NCBI GenBank assembly: GCA_016648135.1
Contig: JADDOH010005130.1
Coordinates: 35,877-99,876 of the forward strand
Length of the DNA: 64,000 bases
Source of the DNA: Agrypnia vestita
Lineage: Eukaryota > Arthropoda > Insecta > Trichoptera > Phryganeidae
Reading direction: 5' to 3'
The notes beneath the pieces were generated by a model, which did no database searches, was not told the DNA's origin, and saw only the letters and a program-made list of their open reading frames with translations. Positions 22,841 through 35,679 of this stretch are shown here, one piece after another. A program made the translations under genes and the position numbers. Each line of letters opens with the position of its first letter. Within the stretch, counting starts at the first letter, position 1.

Positions 22841-23992
22841 ATAATGAAGGTTAGTAAGTAGCAAACCGTCGCGTTCAAAATACAATATATTGGATTATCA
22901 AATATTTCATTATTCTTATATGTGAGCGCGCGACGCTCTGCATAACGACTGCAAATTGCGTTGTAACTACAGAATGATCGTGAGATAAATTATATTCTAC
23001 CTTCTATGAAATATTAAAAATATTGTATTCTATACAATATTAATACTCTGCCTGTGCTAACTATACATTTAACTAAAATATATATTATTAACTGGAAATA
23101 ATTATTCTGTGAAAATTGCGCTTTTGAATGCAATATTAACTAAAAATATTAACTAACTAACATCTTGGGTTCGCAGACGAAATTGAAAATACCTAATGCC
23201 CTTTGCATTTACTAAGTATATTACCTAAATAGCCACAGCTATACCATCCTGTCCGTCAGGGACGAAACATAAAACACAGTTATATTCCTAAAAGTGCTAC
23301 CTCTTACGCGACAAAAATACCTATTGCAGTCGGGCTATGAATATGAACTATTTCCGCCTCATAATGGCGCCTGGAACCAATACTAAAAACCTCACGAGAA
23401 ATAATAAATGCGACTAAATCTCGATAAATACAATATATACTATTCGTAATACGTCGTTGAATTGGCACATGATTCGTCTAATGGATGAAGGACCCCGTTG
23501 TGTATCGTAATAACTTCAAATTTTTTTATAGGAGCAGTGTGGAAACAATTGCATAATATTACGTAATAAAAACATCTAACGAACCTAATAATCTATACAT
23601 TTATGTTACAATAAAATACGTTCACTAGAAAGAATTCGTGTATTAGAAATAAAACATTTTCGATTGGAGGCAAACCAGTAAAATCGTTCGAACGGCGCCA
23701 AGGGAAAAATTCACACATTAAATAACATTGAAATTAATAATCATAAACACTTTGTATTATCAAATTCTTACCTTGAATGGTGTCGTCTTAGACGTGTATG
23801 AACCTGTTCATATTAATTGCGTGAGAAAATAATACATATATTTGCTATTTACGATATCCGACATTTTTGAAGCGAAACTTCTTTATTAATAAGTAGACAA
23901 GGTCTCGGGGATGGTTTGTTCGAAAGGATTCTACAACAGCCCGTGAGTTTATATGAAATAATAGTTTCTTTGAATGCTAAATTTTGGTTTTT

Positions 23993-24770
23993 TAAACCCT
24001 CAGCATCTCTGCTGAGAGGGGTAGAGGCTCCGCGCCCGCCTAACCCCGGTGGCCGACTTCCTAAGTGACTAAACGGCCCCCCTTGTTCCTCCGGAACTTA
24101 CTGCATCCCGAGACTCTATCTCTTCTTTACGAGATGTGATCCTGTGACGCCTCTCTTTTAGGCTTCTAATTGAGAAGGCCGTACTCTTTTGGTACGAGTT
24201 TCTGATGATGTGTGTTGTCTTGAGGCGCCTTTCTTTTAGGCCGGTGTTTGAAGAATCATGTACTCCTTTGGTACGAATTGATGACGACATTAGCCTCCTT
24301 TGCGGGCATAGTCAGCGATGTTACAAATTATTGTGCAATCTCATTATGCCTTTTCAGAGCGGCGTCCCACGTTTCTGCATCTTGCAACATTTACTTTGGA
24401 CAAATGTTAGAGTGTTAGTAACATATTTATAATATCCCAGCTATTCCATATGAGTGAATGATTTTTATATTTATTCTGGCCCTGTCTTTCTTACAGAGGA
24501 CGAAATAGAAGTTAACGTTTTCTATCAAGGTTTTACAGCATTCAAGCATGGAAATCCTTCCAAAGACAAAGGGAACCTTTTTGTTGGTTTGAGTAGTTTG
24601 CGCCAGATGAGGTTAGGTGGTCGGTTTATTGACGACCCCGAGCAACAAGGAGGACCCCGCCTTTAAGGGGCCCTGCAGGGGCTTGTGCGGGTTCCACGCC
24701 CAAGTGCCGGCAATCATCCACCCCTCAGCCAGCTAGGCTAACACAAACCAGATCTCCCCAATCTTTAGTT
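23993..24770. repeat. unit B conserved core
   Basis: Same content as the unit A core. The plus 70-codon frame (24454-24666) has the same protein, with at least one silent third-base change (TTA to TTG leucine codon). The minus 73-codon frame (24290-24069) shows K-to-G and I-to-R changes and a two-residue change before the second KERR block. The minus-strand splice-donor-like site ends its exon at 23772. Confidence 0.7.
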
Positions 24771-25461
24771 AGACTTCCCCATTCTGTCCTTTACTCGTCA
24801 TTCTGAAGCTACTTGTTAAGCTAGATGTACCGAGGTACTCAAATCATAAAGAGTTAACTGAAGACCGGATTGCGCAATACTTATGCAATACAGTAATTAT
24901 TATAATGCTACTAAGTAATTCATATAGAAATCCGTGTATTCAAATTTTAGCATAAACGGTATGAAATTCGCTTTGCATAAAAATACATCCGTTTGGAACG
25001 GAATTCTCGTACGATTTGGATTGATATCTGGTTATGCAATACATAACGCGTCGACAATATTATGAATCTATTAAGCACTGCTTATAGAGCTCCGTAAAAT
25101 CAATTGTTAATACAAATGGTATGAAAATCCCCATGCATCAAAATATATTCGTTTGGGAGATATTCCCGTACGAATTGAGCCAAGATCACACAAGAAATCG
25201 TGATATTATTTATACATTATTGCTCCGATTTTAAATCTTCCCAAAATAAATACATTTCAATAGTGAAAATAATTAATCGATAGATAATATAAATGTGTTC
25301 CTTAGCTGTTACACAGTGGCGGTATGATCCTCTCTGGTACTGATGAATGGTAGATTCCTCCATACGTCCGGGCAGCAACTCCGTCCGCAAATGCTGTTCT
25401 GGAACTCAGGGCTCCGTCGGTAGTCTGTTGGGCAGCGCTCCCGCTCGCAAGTCTGGTCTCG

Positions 25462-25660
25462 AACTGAAGGGGCTGAGTACATCATGTTCGCTCCTTTTAT
25501 AGTAACGATTTCACCATACCTCTGAAATCCACGCTAGTGCAGTGACTCATCCTATGCGCGATGACCTCACCGCCGGCGCTCGCCATTGGCCGGATTCAGC
25601 CATCAGGACGGTCGCCTCCGGCTCAACCCGTCGAAGGCAAAGCGCGCCTGTGATTGGTCC
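25462..25660 (-). promoter_or_regulatory. unit B minus-strand promoter
   Basis: CCAAT boxes at 25660-25652 and 25591-25583, AP-1-type site at 25549-25543, TATAAAAGG at 25501-25493 and TCAGTT at 25467-25462. Five extra bases between TATA and TCAGTT move that initiator to 36 bases. The neighbouring TCAGCC would then sit at 27 bases and could serve instead. Confidence 0.6.
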
Positions 25661-26999
25661 GTTTCGTTAAGATAATGGTAAAGCACTCGCTACACGCGAG
25701 ACTTGCTGTTCCTATTCATAAATAATAAAGGCTCGTTCGCACCTACTCACAAGATCGAGTCTATTAGGATTGGCAAACAATATTAATTTAACACAGAATT
25801 ATATCTATGGTATAATAAAGATCCAAGAAAATATTACTTGTATAGCTGAATATTCAATATTTTGTTAGCCTCTTGTAATACATAGAATCTTGAGAAATAT
25901 ATCAGGCTTTTACTTTTAAACGATTCAAACCAGAAGAAATATATTTTTGATGTCCATACTTGGCTTTTTTGAATATTATTATTTTAAGATTTTCTAAATT
26001 TATTAAATCTATCTCTATGTCGACCATCACAGCTTCCCCCTTATTTAGAGAGAGGAATGATCTATCAGACCAAGCCTATCTGCTAAATAACCCAATAGGA
26101 TAGTATATCTCGTGATACTTATCAAGAGTTTCTAAAATTCCTTTTAAAATAAATCGTTGTTCTTTCCTTTCTCCGCGTACTATATTTCTAGTAGGGTTGA
26201 ATTCTTTTCAATGGAACCTTCTTTGCGTATTTAAAGCTACTGTAAACCATCTGCCTGTCATTCAAATGAAAAGTGTACAACTAATATAAATATAAGATTT
26301 GAAAGCGAAAGGGACTGTATATAATTTTTTCAATTGACTGAAAAGGTTCGATTCTTCATAATCGATTGAATGCCTCAGTAATCTCATCATTGTGTCTGCT
26401 AACCACTCAAGTCCATCCTGTTATCAACACTTAAAAGGGACGCCCCTTCCCCCACTTTGTTATCCTCCTTGCTTCCCTTACAATGGTACACTCCTAGTGT
26501 TCACCACCTCGCAACTCTATACTACTTTCCCCAGCATATACCTCCCTTCCCCCAGAATATACTCCCACTAACACTCCCCACATCCCCTTCAAGCTATACA
26601 AACCAACTCAACCGAGTAAATATTAACTGTATATTTCTCCTATGAAATGCGAGCTACGATAATCTGAAGTTCCAGAATTATGTTAACCTACGAATTAATG
26701 TACAATCTATTCATATAAACTTAACAACCAGCTTCCTAATATAAAGAGCAAACCCTTCCCCCAAACTATACACACTCTTCTATTTCTAACTCGTTTCGTC
26801 CTGTTTTAACCGAGTGAATAGTCAACCGCATATTCCTACTATGATTGCAAACCGCGACAAAATTAACTCTTGTACCCCATCTGAGCTATGAACTCTATTC
26901 ATATGCGCAATACATGTCCTCTTATGTAGAAACAGCCAATTGTCCTCAATATTCCACGTATACTGTAATGACTGCCATAATTTATTGTTGGTGTAATAT

Positions 27000-28130
27000 G
27001 ATGAAGAAGAAGAAGAAGAAGCCGCAAAAGTAGTGGATGACAACAGAAGAAGAAGAAAATGAATCCATTGAAAGGCATAAGATAAAGAAGAAAAGTCACA
27101 ACCGAGTGTAGTAATAGATAAAGACAAAGAAGAAGAAGTCGAAAGATATAAAATTAGAAGACGCGAATGTAGCAGTAGGCAAAGAACAAAAGAAGACGAA
27201 GATAAGACGTAGAAACCAGTCGAAAATTATAAGATATACGGAAGAAGACGACATGAATGTAGTTATAGGAAAAGAAGAAGAAGAAGAAGATGAAGAGAAG
27301 ACGAAGAAAAACAGTTGATAAGTATAAGATAAACGGAAGAAGACCAAATGAATGTAGTTATAGGAAAAGAAGAAGAAGAAGAAGATGAAGAGAAGACGAA
27401 GAAAAACAGTTGATAAGTATAAGATAAACGGAAGAAGACGAAATGAATGTAGTTATAGGAAAAGAAGAAGAAGAAGAAAGAAAAGAGAAGAAAGAAGAAG
27501 AAGATGAAGAGAAGACGAAGAAAAACAGTTGATAAGTATAAGATAAACGGAAGAAGACGAAAAAAATGTAGTTATAGGAAAAGAAGAAGAAGAAGAAAGT
27601 GGAGAAGCGAATAGGAAAGAAGAAAGAAGAGAATATGAAAAGAAGAAGAAGAAAGAAGAGAGAAGAAAGAAGAAGAAAAGAAGAAGAAAATAATGTAGTA
27701 ATAGGAAAAGAAGAAGAAGAAGAAAAGGTAAAGAAGAAGAGAAGACGAAGAACAGACGTAGAAAAACAGTCGAAAAGTTTAAGATAAATGGAAGGAGACG
27801 AAATGAATGTAGTAATAGAAAAAGAAGAAGAAGAAGAAAGTAGAGAAGCAGTCGAAAGATATACCATCAGACGAAAAAGTAGTTGCAAAGTATTGTAATA
27901 ATTGCTATTTATAGAAGAGAAGGTATTTGAAAAGTAAAGCATAAACGGTATGTATTCAAAGAAGAAGAAGACTAGAGTGAACATAACCAATAAAAAAAAA
28001 CCTTCGTACCGAAGAAGAAGAAGACGCTGTTGAAGTCAATATAAATAAAAAGCGGAAAGAAAATATATATATAACCGTTAGCATATACGAATAAGAAGAA
28101 GACGAAGAAGAAGAAGAGGAAGAAAAGGAT
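27000..28130. repeat. unit B purine (GAA)-rich minisatellite
   Basis: Near-identical to the tract in unit A, with only scattered substitutions and a few 1-3 bp differences. The minus-strand Ser/Phe frames are again low-complexity artefacts. Confidence 0.9.
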
Positions 28131-30304
28131 AGGAACAAACCCTTCGATAATTGTAGAACGTAAAAGTATATATAACTATTATCCGTCTCAACTAACTTTC
28201 CAGCCAACCCTCAAGAGTGATATCTAAAGACGACGCATGTTTGTAGAAGAAGTGGATCCAGATGTCTAGAAAAGTTTCCCATAGCTATTCCCTACTAACC
28301 TGTCTTCCCCCAGATTTTTAAGCGTTTGTCAAATAATCAGGCGCAAATCCTCCGTATAACTGTAATATTGTTCCTCCCAAAACTTATTGCAAACCTAAAA
28401 CAACTTTATTAATATGTTCCGTATTCATCATCCCCATACTTATATGTAACATAACATTATAAAATTTTTAAGTGTTCCTTTAACAACGCGAACATGTTTA
28501 ACGAAGTACACTGTTACAAATCAGAAGAGGTGAACCCTAATATCTGTACTAGCTGTAGTAGTCATCACCAACACTGATATCCACAGAAGATGTATGTGTG
28601 TAACTGAATCAAGAATTCCTAACGTATAATTCGGTTTGCTATACGACTGGAATCTATTCAAGATCCAAACGACTAATCTTTCTACCTCAATCTAAAAGTA
28701 ATGCCACGACGACGCATGAAGGTGGATGAAGCTAATGATTTCGTTATGCTACTACTATTTAATCTACTAAAAATCTATTTTCAAAATTTTTTTTTTTTCA
28801 AAATGTTCCAGAAGAATTCAAAAGCTCTCCTGAAAAATTTCTTTTTTATTTTATTTTATCACTATTCAAAAGGATTTCTACATACACCCAATGTATAGTA
28901 AAAACAATAAATGCTTTATCAATCATAGCGTTACGATTTCTCAAAACTTGAAGAAACTCACATATCGTTAATTCCGGATTTACTTTTGTATTATTTCCAA
29001 GAAGATTGCGCCTAAAACTAAAACAATCCTTATATAGATACGTACGAAATTTGAAGTAGTGAGATGTTTATTTCTACTCTGCCTATAAATAAGCTATATC
29101 AACGTATATTGTAATATAATATTTATTAATGAAGATAAAACAATTTCAATTAACGTTGCAATGAAGCGAAACAAAGGAATATATATAAAAAAAAACAAGT
29201 CCAATTTTTAATTATTCGTTACTAAGAGAATATATATATTGCGTTCTCTATTACCGCTTCCTATAGACTAATACTAGCGAAGGCTCAAAACTTTCTCTGA
29301 TTTCCGCTAGATGGCGGTAGTATGACCATTTTAATTCATATGCCAGGCCGTCTTGTAAATAAAAATGGAAGCAATTTTATTCTTGTAATTCAAATCAAAA
29401 TAATTTTTAGATCAAAACAAGAAACTCAAATAATTATTTCGTGCAACAATACGCGTCTGTGTTTATATTACGAACAAGTCTATCAATCCTGCATACAACA
29501 AAGAAATTATAATTAGTTTGAATAACCAGAACCGTATATAACTGTGTATAACAATTAAGAACACATTTAGATAATTAGAATAATTAAGAACCATAATAAA
29601 TCAATGAAGGAAATTATTATTTTTTTTCAATTAATTCAGCAACATTGTAGATTGACATTTTATTTTTTTAGGACAATTTTTAATATAACACCTTGACGAT
29701 AAAAAGGTATCTCCGAAACATGCACGTGAAAGTTATCAAATAATATAAGTAGATTTGTAAGAATACTATAATCAATAAATTTTTTGTGTAATTATTATCT
29801 GTAAAAATTTAGCTGAATTTAAAGATCTTTTTTTTTTTTTCAAATATAGAAACCCTTTTTAATATCCATAAGACAAATATATAACAAGTGTGGATTTATT
29901 TAATTTACATTAACCTTAATTTAATTAAAATTAATTTATATTAATTTTTAATTATGAAACCAGACGCATAATTATTAAAATATTTTTCGCATTTGTATCA
30001 TAATTGTACATAACCGAAAGAGAAAAGTAAATATTATAAAACATCGGATTTATAATTTTTTTTATAAAATAAAATATATATCAAATGTTCTTTTCTTTTA
30101 GATTCATATATTCTCGTGTTTATATTTTCTACTAAATTGTTATCCGGTTTTTATATTTATTTTTACTTTTATATTTTTCTGCTATTATTATTAATTACTA
30201 TTGCATAACTCGTAAGCGAAAATATTTGCCACTGAACAGATTTTATCTAGCGTGGGTTAATTATTAGTTTATATTAATATAAGAAATTAAATTAAAACCG
30301 AATT

Positions 30305-30860
30305 TTAAGCTATCATAAACCCTCCGTGGCGCGCGCTGAAATCTGTCGCGGTGATCTGCCCGTAATACAGGTGTATATTTTTGCATTTCGGGCGCCGTGC
30401 GAATCCGTTCGGCGTAGCTAACTGTCTTTTCGTACTAGCCCGAGCGCGAAGGTCGAACTTGTTAAACCTTAAACCCTCAAACGTCTCGGGTCTCTGCCGC
30501 ATCTTCCACGCTTGTGCCGAAACGTGTCCGCTCGCGTTATATAGGGAAACCGTCGCCGGTCTTTCTAACACGCAGCGCTCGCAAACCCGGCGGCTTTGGC
30601 CGTGTTCGGTGGTATATTTGCGAAACACAAACACAAACGCAATAATTAAAACCATTCAAATGTGAATCGTTTGAATCTCAACTACATATTTGTTACACTG
30701 CGATCGCAAATCCCGATGGCCCAGGCCGTGACAGTGGTATACTTGCGAGAAAACAAATGCAATAATTAAAACCTTTCAAACGTGAATCGTTTGAATCCTA
30801 ACTACATATTTGTTATACTGCGATCCGCAAATCCCGACGGTCTTTTTTAGATTGTGACGG
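30305..30860. repeat. unit B GC-richer block with about 120-bp duplication
   Basis: It matches the A block at 21.24-21.60 kb, but an internal stretch (30.48-30.57) is replaced by unrelated sequence. The segment TGTGAATCGTTTGAATC to CAAATCCCGATGG is present twice in tandem (30.65-30.72 and 30.78-30.84), against once in A. Confidence 0.7.
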
Positions 30861-32825
30861 TGGCTTACTTGTGAGATCGCATTCAAACAATTATTAAAAT
30901 ATTTTTCAAATGTGAATCATTTGAATTCAAACCACATAAAATGAATGAGATATGAAATAAATCACATATTCTATAAAATGGAGCAATACTTTTACAAAGA
31001 AACAGGCATTCCAAAATCGAACTAATATATCACAAGGACCAAAATTACTACAATAATTTTCGTTCACAAAATATTAAATAATAAAAATGCCAACTGTCTA
31101 TATGACAAACAACCTAAAGAAATTTCTAATACCTAGTATCACGTTTGTCTACAAATCTCAGTACGTGGTTCACATAAATGCTCAATCTTTTTTCTTTGAT
31201 GTCACGGACCGTGGTCCGCGATTGTTTAAATAAAACCGCTTTTATAATCAAATATTTTCTTTCATTTATAATATTAACTAAACCAAAATGATTTTATTAC
31301 TATGCAAATGAGTCCAACGAATACGCTCCTGTCTGGTCACCGGCACCACTGTGGTGATCCTGATAGATAGTGGGTCCTCGTCAAATGACGGTATTTTCTA
31401 GAGATGCTTTCTATTATATGAAAAATATTATACATTCGTAAAATAATTGACGCGAGTAGTATTTATTATTATATTTTTCATTCCGATCTTATATGTGAAC
31501 GCGCGCGATCGAGCGACAGGATGCAACCGGTCGACTTCAACCATATGATGTAGCGATACAGTTGTTAAAAATTAAATATTCAATACAGAAATATTACTAC
31601 TACTAAAATTCAACTTTTCATATGAAATAATGTTCTATACTATCAGAAATTACTCTAAACGATAAATTAACTAAAAATACGTATTAACTTAAAATAATAT
31701 TAAATAATATAATTTCATTGCAATGAATAAAGTCATTTGCCGTATGATGTTAGCGAAAATAGTTGTATGGCGCGGGTGGCAACGGCTGAGGTCGACAGAT
31801 ACGCTGTAACTATAAAAGGATCGCGGAATAAAATATTATACCTTCTTGAAATATTATAAATAATGTATTCTATACAATATTAATACTCTGCCTGTGCTAA
31901 CTATACATTTAACTAAAATATATATTATTAACTGGAAATAATTATTCTGTGAAAATTGCGCTTTTGAATGCAATATTAACTAAAATATTTCTAACATCTT
32001 GGTTTCGCATACTATATTGAAAATACCTAATGCCCTTTGCATTTACTAAGTATATTACCTAAATAGCCACAGCTATACCATCCTGTCCGTCAGGGACTAA
32101 ACATAAAACATAGTTATATTTCTAAAAGTGCTACCTCTTACGCGACAAAAATACCTATTGCAGTCGGGCTATGAATATGAACTATTTCCGCCTCATAATG
32201 GCGCCTGGAACCAATACTAAAAACCTCACTAGAATAATAAATGCGACTAAATCTCGATAAATACAATATATACTATTCGTAATACGTCGTTGAATTGGCA
32301 CATGATTCGTCTAATGGATGAAGGACCCCGTTGTGTATCGTAATAACTTCAAATTCTTTTATAGGAGCAGTGTGGAAACAATTGCATAATATTACGTAAT
32401 AAAAACATCTAACGAACCTAATAATCTATACATTTATGTTACAATAAAATACGTTTACTAGAAAGAATTCGTGTATTAGAAATAAAACATTTTCGATTGG
32501 AGGCAAACCAGTAAAATCGTTCGAACGGCGCCAAGGGAAAAATTCACACATTAAATAACATTGAAATTAATAATCATAAACACTTTGTATTAGCAAATTC
32601 TTACCTTGAATGGTGTCGTCTTAGACGTGTATGAACCTGTTCATATTAATTGCGTGAGAAAATAATACATATATTTGCTATTTACGAAATACGACATTTT
32701 TGAAGCGAAACTTCTTTATTAATAAGTAGACAAGGTCTCGGGGATGGTTTGTTCGAAAGGATTCTACAACAGCCCGTGAGTTTATATGAAATAATAGTTT
32801 CTTTGAATGCTAAGTTTTGATTTTT

Positions 32826-33605
32826 TTAAACCCTCAGCATCTCTGCTGAGAGGGGTAGAGGCCCCGCGCCCGCCTAAACCCGGTGGCCGACTTCCTAAGT
32901 GACTAAACGGCCCCCCTTGTTCCTCCGGAACTTACTGCATCCCGAGACTCTATCTCTTCTTTACGAGATGTGATCCTGTGACGCCTCTCTTTTAGGCTTA
33001 TAATTGAGAAGGCCGTACTCTTTTGGTACGAGTTTCTGATGATGTGTGTTGTCTTGAGGCGCCTTTCTTTTAGGCCGGTGTTTGAAGAATCATGTACTCT
33101 TTTGGTACGAATTGATGACGACATTAGCCTCCTTTGCGGGCATAGTCAGCGATGTTACAAATTATTGTGCAATCTCATTATGCCTTTTCAGAGCGGCGTC
33201 CCACAATTCTGCATTCTGCATCTTGCAACATTTACTTTGGACAAATGTTAGAGTGTTAGTAACATATTTATAATATCCCAGCTATTCCATATGAGTGAAT
33301 GATTTTTATATTTATTCTGGCCCTGTCTTTCTTACAGAGGACGAAATAGAAGTTAACGTTTTCTATCAAGGTTTTACAGCATTCAAGCATGGAAATCCTT
33401 CCAAAGACAAAGGGAACCTTTTTGTTGGTTTAAGTAGTTTGCGCCAGATGAGGTTAGGTGGTCGGTTTATTGACGACCCCGAGCAACAAGGAGGACCCCG
33501 CCTTTAAGGGGCCCTGCAGGGGCTTGTGCGGGTTCCACGCCCAAGTGCCGGCAATCATCCACCCCTCAGCCAGCTAGGCTAACACAAACCAGATATCCCC
33601 AATCT
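32826..33605. repeat. unit C conserved core
   Basis: The plus frame (33295-33507) has an identical 70-residue protein. The minus frame (33124-32903) is intermediate between A and B (K as in A, AFSI as in B). An 8-base duplication (GCATTCTGCATCTTGC) near 33.21 kb is specific to this copy. The splice-donor-like site ends its exon at 32605. Confidence 0.7.
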
Positions 33606-34302
33606 TTAGTTAGATCTCCCCATTCTGTCCTTTACTCGTCATTCTGAAGCTACTTGTTAAGCTGATGTACCGAGGTACTCAAATCATAAAGAGTTAACTG
33701 AAGACCGGATTGCGCAATACTTATGCAATACAGTAATTATTATAATGCTACTAAGTAATTCATATAGAAATCCGTGTATTCAAATTTTAGCATAAACGGT
33801 ATGAAATTCGCTTTGCATAAAAATACATCCGTTTGGAACGGAATTCTCGTACGATTTGGATTGATATCTGGTTATGCAATACATAACGCGTCGACAATTA
33901 TTATGAATCTATTAAGCACTGCTTATAGAGCTCCGTAAAATCAATTGTTAATACAAATGGTATGAAAATCCCCATGCATCAAAATATATTCGTTTGGGAG
34001 ATATTCCCGTACGAATTGAGCCAAGATCACACAAGAAATCGTGATATTAATTATACATTATTGCTCCGATTTTAAATCTTCCCAAAATAAATACATTTCA
34101 ATAGTGAAAATAATTAATCGATAGATAATATAAATGTGTTCCTTAGCTGTTACACAGTGGCGGTATGATCCTCTCTGCTACTGATGAATGGTAGATTCCT
34201 CCATAAGTCCGGGCAGCAACTCCGTCCGCAAATGCTGTTCTGGAACTCAGGGCTCCGTCGGTAGTCTGTCGGGCAGCGCTCCCGCTAGCAAGTCTGGTCT
34301 CG

Positions 34303-34502
34303 AACTGAAGGGGCTGAGTACATCATGTTCGCTCCTTTTATAGTAACGATTTCACCATACCTCTGAAATCCACGCTAGTGCAGTGACTCATCCTATGCGC
34401 GATGACCTCACCGCCGGCGCTCGCCATTGGCCGGATTCAGCCATCAGGACGGTCGCCTCCGGCTCAACCCGTCGAAAGGTAACGCGTGCCTGTGATTGGT
34501 CC
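34303..34502 (-). promoter_or_regulatory. unit C minus-strand promoter
   Basis: CCAAT boxes at 34502-34494 and 34432-34424, AP-1-type site at 34390-34384, TATAAAAGG at 34342-34334, TCAGTT at 34308-34303, with the same extra spacing as unit B. It lies 370 bp from the array edge, so it could read leftward through C into the array. Confidence 0.6.
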
Positions 34503-34874
34503 GTTTCGTTAAAATAAGAGTAAAGCACTCGCTACACGCGAGACTTGCTGTTCCGTTTCATAAATAATAAAGGCTCGTTCGCACCTACACACAAGGTCGA
34601 GTCTATTAGGATTGGCAAACAATATTAATTTAACACAGAATTATATCTATGGTATAATAAAGATCTAAGAAATATTACTTGTATAGCTGAATATTCAATA
34701 TTTTGTTAGCCTCTTGTAATACATAGAATCTTAAGAAGAAATATATCAGGCTTTTACTTTTAAACGATTCCAAACAGAAGAAATATATTTTTGATGTCCA
34801 TACTTGACTTTTTTGAATATTATTATCTTAAGATTTTCTAAATTTATTAAATCTATCTCTATGTCGACCATCAC

Positions 34875-35479
34875 AATATCAGAAAATCATGACATATCGA
34901 ATTTGCGTGCGCTCACGCTGACGTATCCTTACCAACTAAATTCAACGACGCGGTCGACGCATTCCGTATTTGTCTAATACGTGTCTATTATGTGACTCTA
35001 CCGTGCTCTTTCGATATTGTATTCTCTTTCACCGAAACCCAAGCAACCGCGTCTCTGTCCTACATGAAATGTGTGGTATTGTCGTGCTCTTTCTTACTCG
35101 ATTTAACTGCGACGTGTAATATTTTGATCTCTTTTACACACTGGCCGTAAATACGAGAGTAATGAATAAATATTTTTTTATTAAAAAATACGTACGTTCG
35201 TAACAATTTAATTTAGTTATTTTGGTGTGAAAATATCTATTCAATGATTTCAAAAAATGACGTTTTAGTTTTGGTAAATAAGGTAGATATTTAATATTTT
35301 CTATGACATGTAGACCTACGTTACACCACCGACACACAGGAGTTACACACGATAGTATTATGTAATGAACTTGAACAAAATATATCGATCGATGGTACCT
35401 ATGGGGCAAATACATAGAACATATTCTATCCGATGTAGTGTTTCTTATTCTGAGATGATATGGAGGTATGTTGCACTTG
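34875..35479. other. right flank of the array, unassigned
   Basis: The GC content is more balanced at 34.9-35.1 kb, with a GTGCTCTTTC word twice about 105 bp apart. No recognisable gene: the 93-codon minus frame (35415-35134) has no domain I know. Confidence 0.35.
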
Positions 35480-35620
35480 CTTCTTCTTCTTCTTTTGGTG
35501 TCATGTCAGGTCCCCCCAACGTTGACTATCACCCGAGAGAAAGCATCCCTGTCCTGGGCAGCACGAAACAGCTCTCCAACACTTCTTATGCCCGTCACTT
35601 GCACTTGCTACACTGGTTAA
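35480..35620 (-). mobile_element. LINE 3' end fragment
   Basis: The minus frame reads IRSVGELFRAAQDRDAFSR, followed by a short Gly/Thr segment, an in-frame stop and a KRRRR-like (GAA)n end. The AAQDRDAFR block before a short tail is common at the C-terminus of RTE-like LINE proteins in insects. Only this end is present. Confidence 0.55.
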
Positions 35621-35679
35621 TAATACTGTATTTAAACCGAAACGAAAAGTTTAATTTAGACATAGAAACTCGATGTTAA

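Larger units (their letters stand above)
22174..31348. repeat. tandem array unit B (about 9.2 kb)
   Basis: Second full copy, in the same orientation and order as A, with long stretches nearly identical by eye. It is longer because of more sub-repeats at its left end (22.17-22.84), the extra segments at 25.02-25.20 and 26.53-26.77 kb, and a duplicated block of about 120 bp at 30.65-30.86 kb. The phase of the unit boundary is arbitrary: I placed it at the CTGTGATGATCC sub-repeat word. Confidence 0.95.
31349..34874. repeat. tandem array unit C, truncated (about 3.5 kb)
   Basis: Third copy. It includes the left sub-repeat, splice-donor-like site, core and promoter, then stops at 34874 just after GTCGACCATCACA. 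In A the same point is near 17166 and in B near 26030. The purine tract and the rest are absent. Unrelated sequence (ATATCAGAAAATCATGAC) follows directly, so this is the right edge of the array. Confidence 0.93.

Noticed and set aside
13772..34874. rDNA, 5S or histone repeat unit
   Set aside because: No 18S/28S core words, no 5S internal control region and no histone frames were found in any unit.
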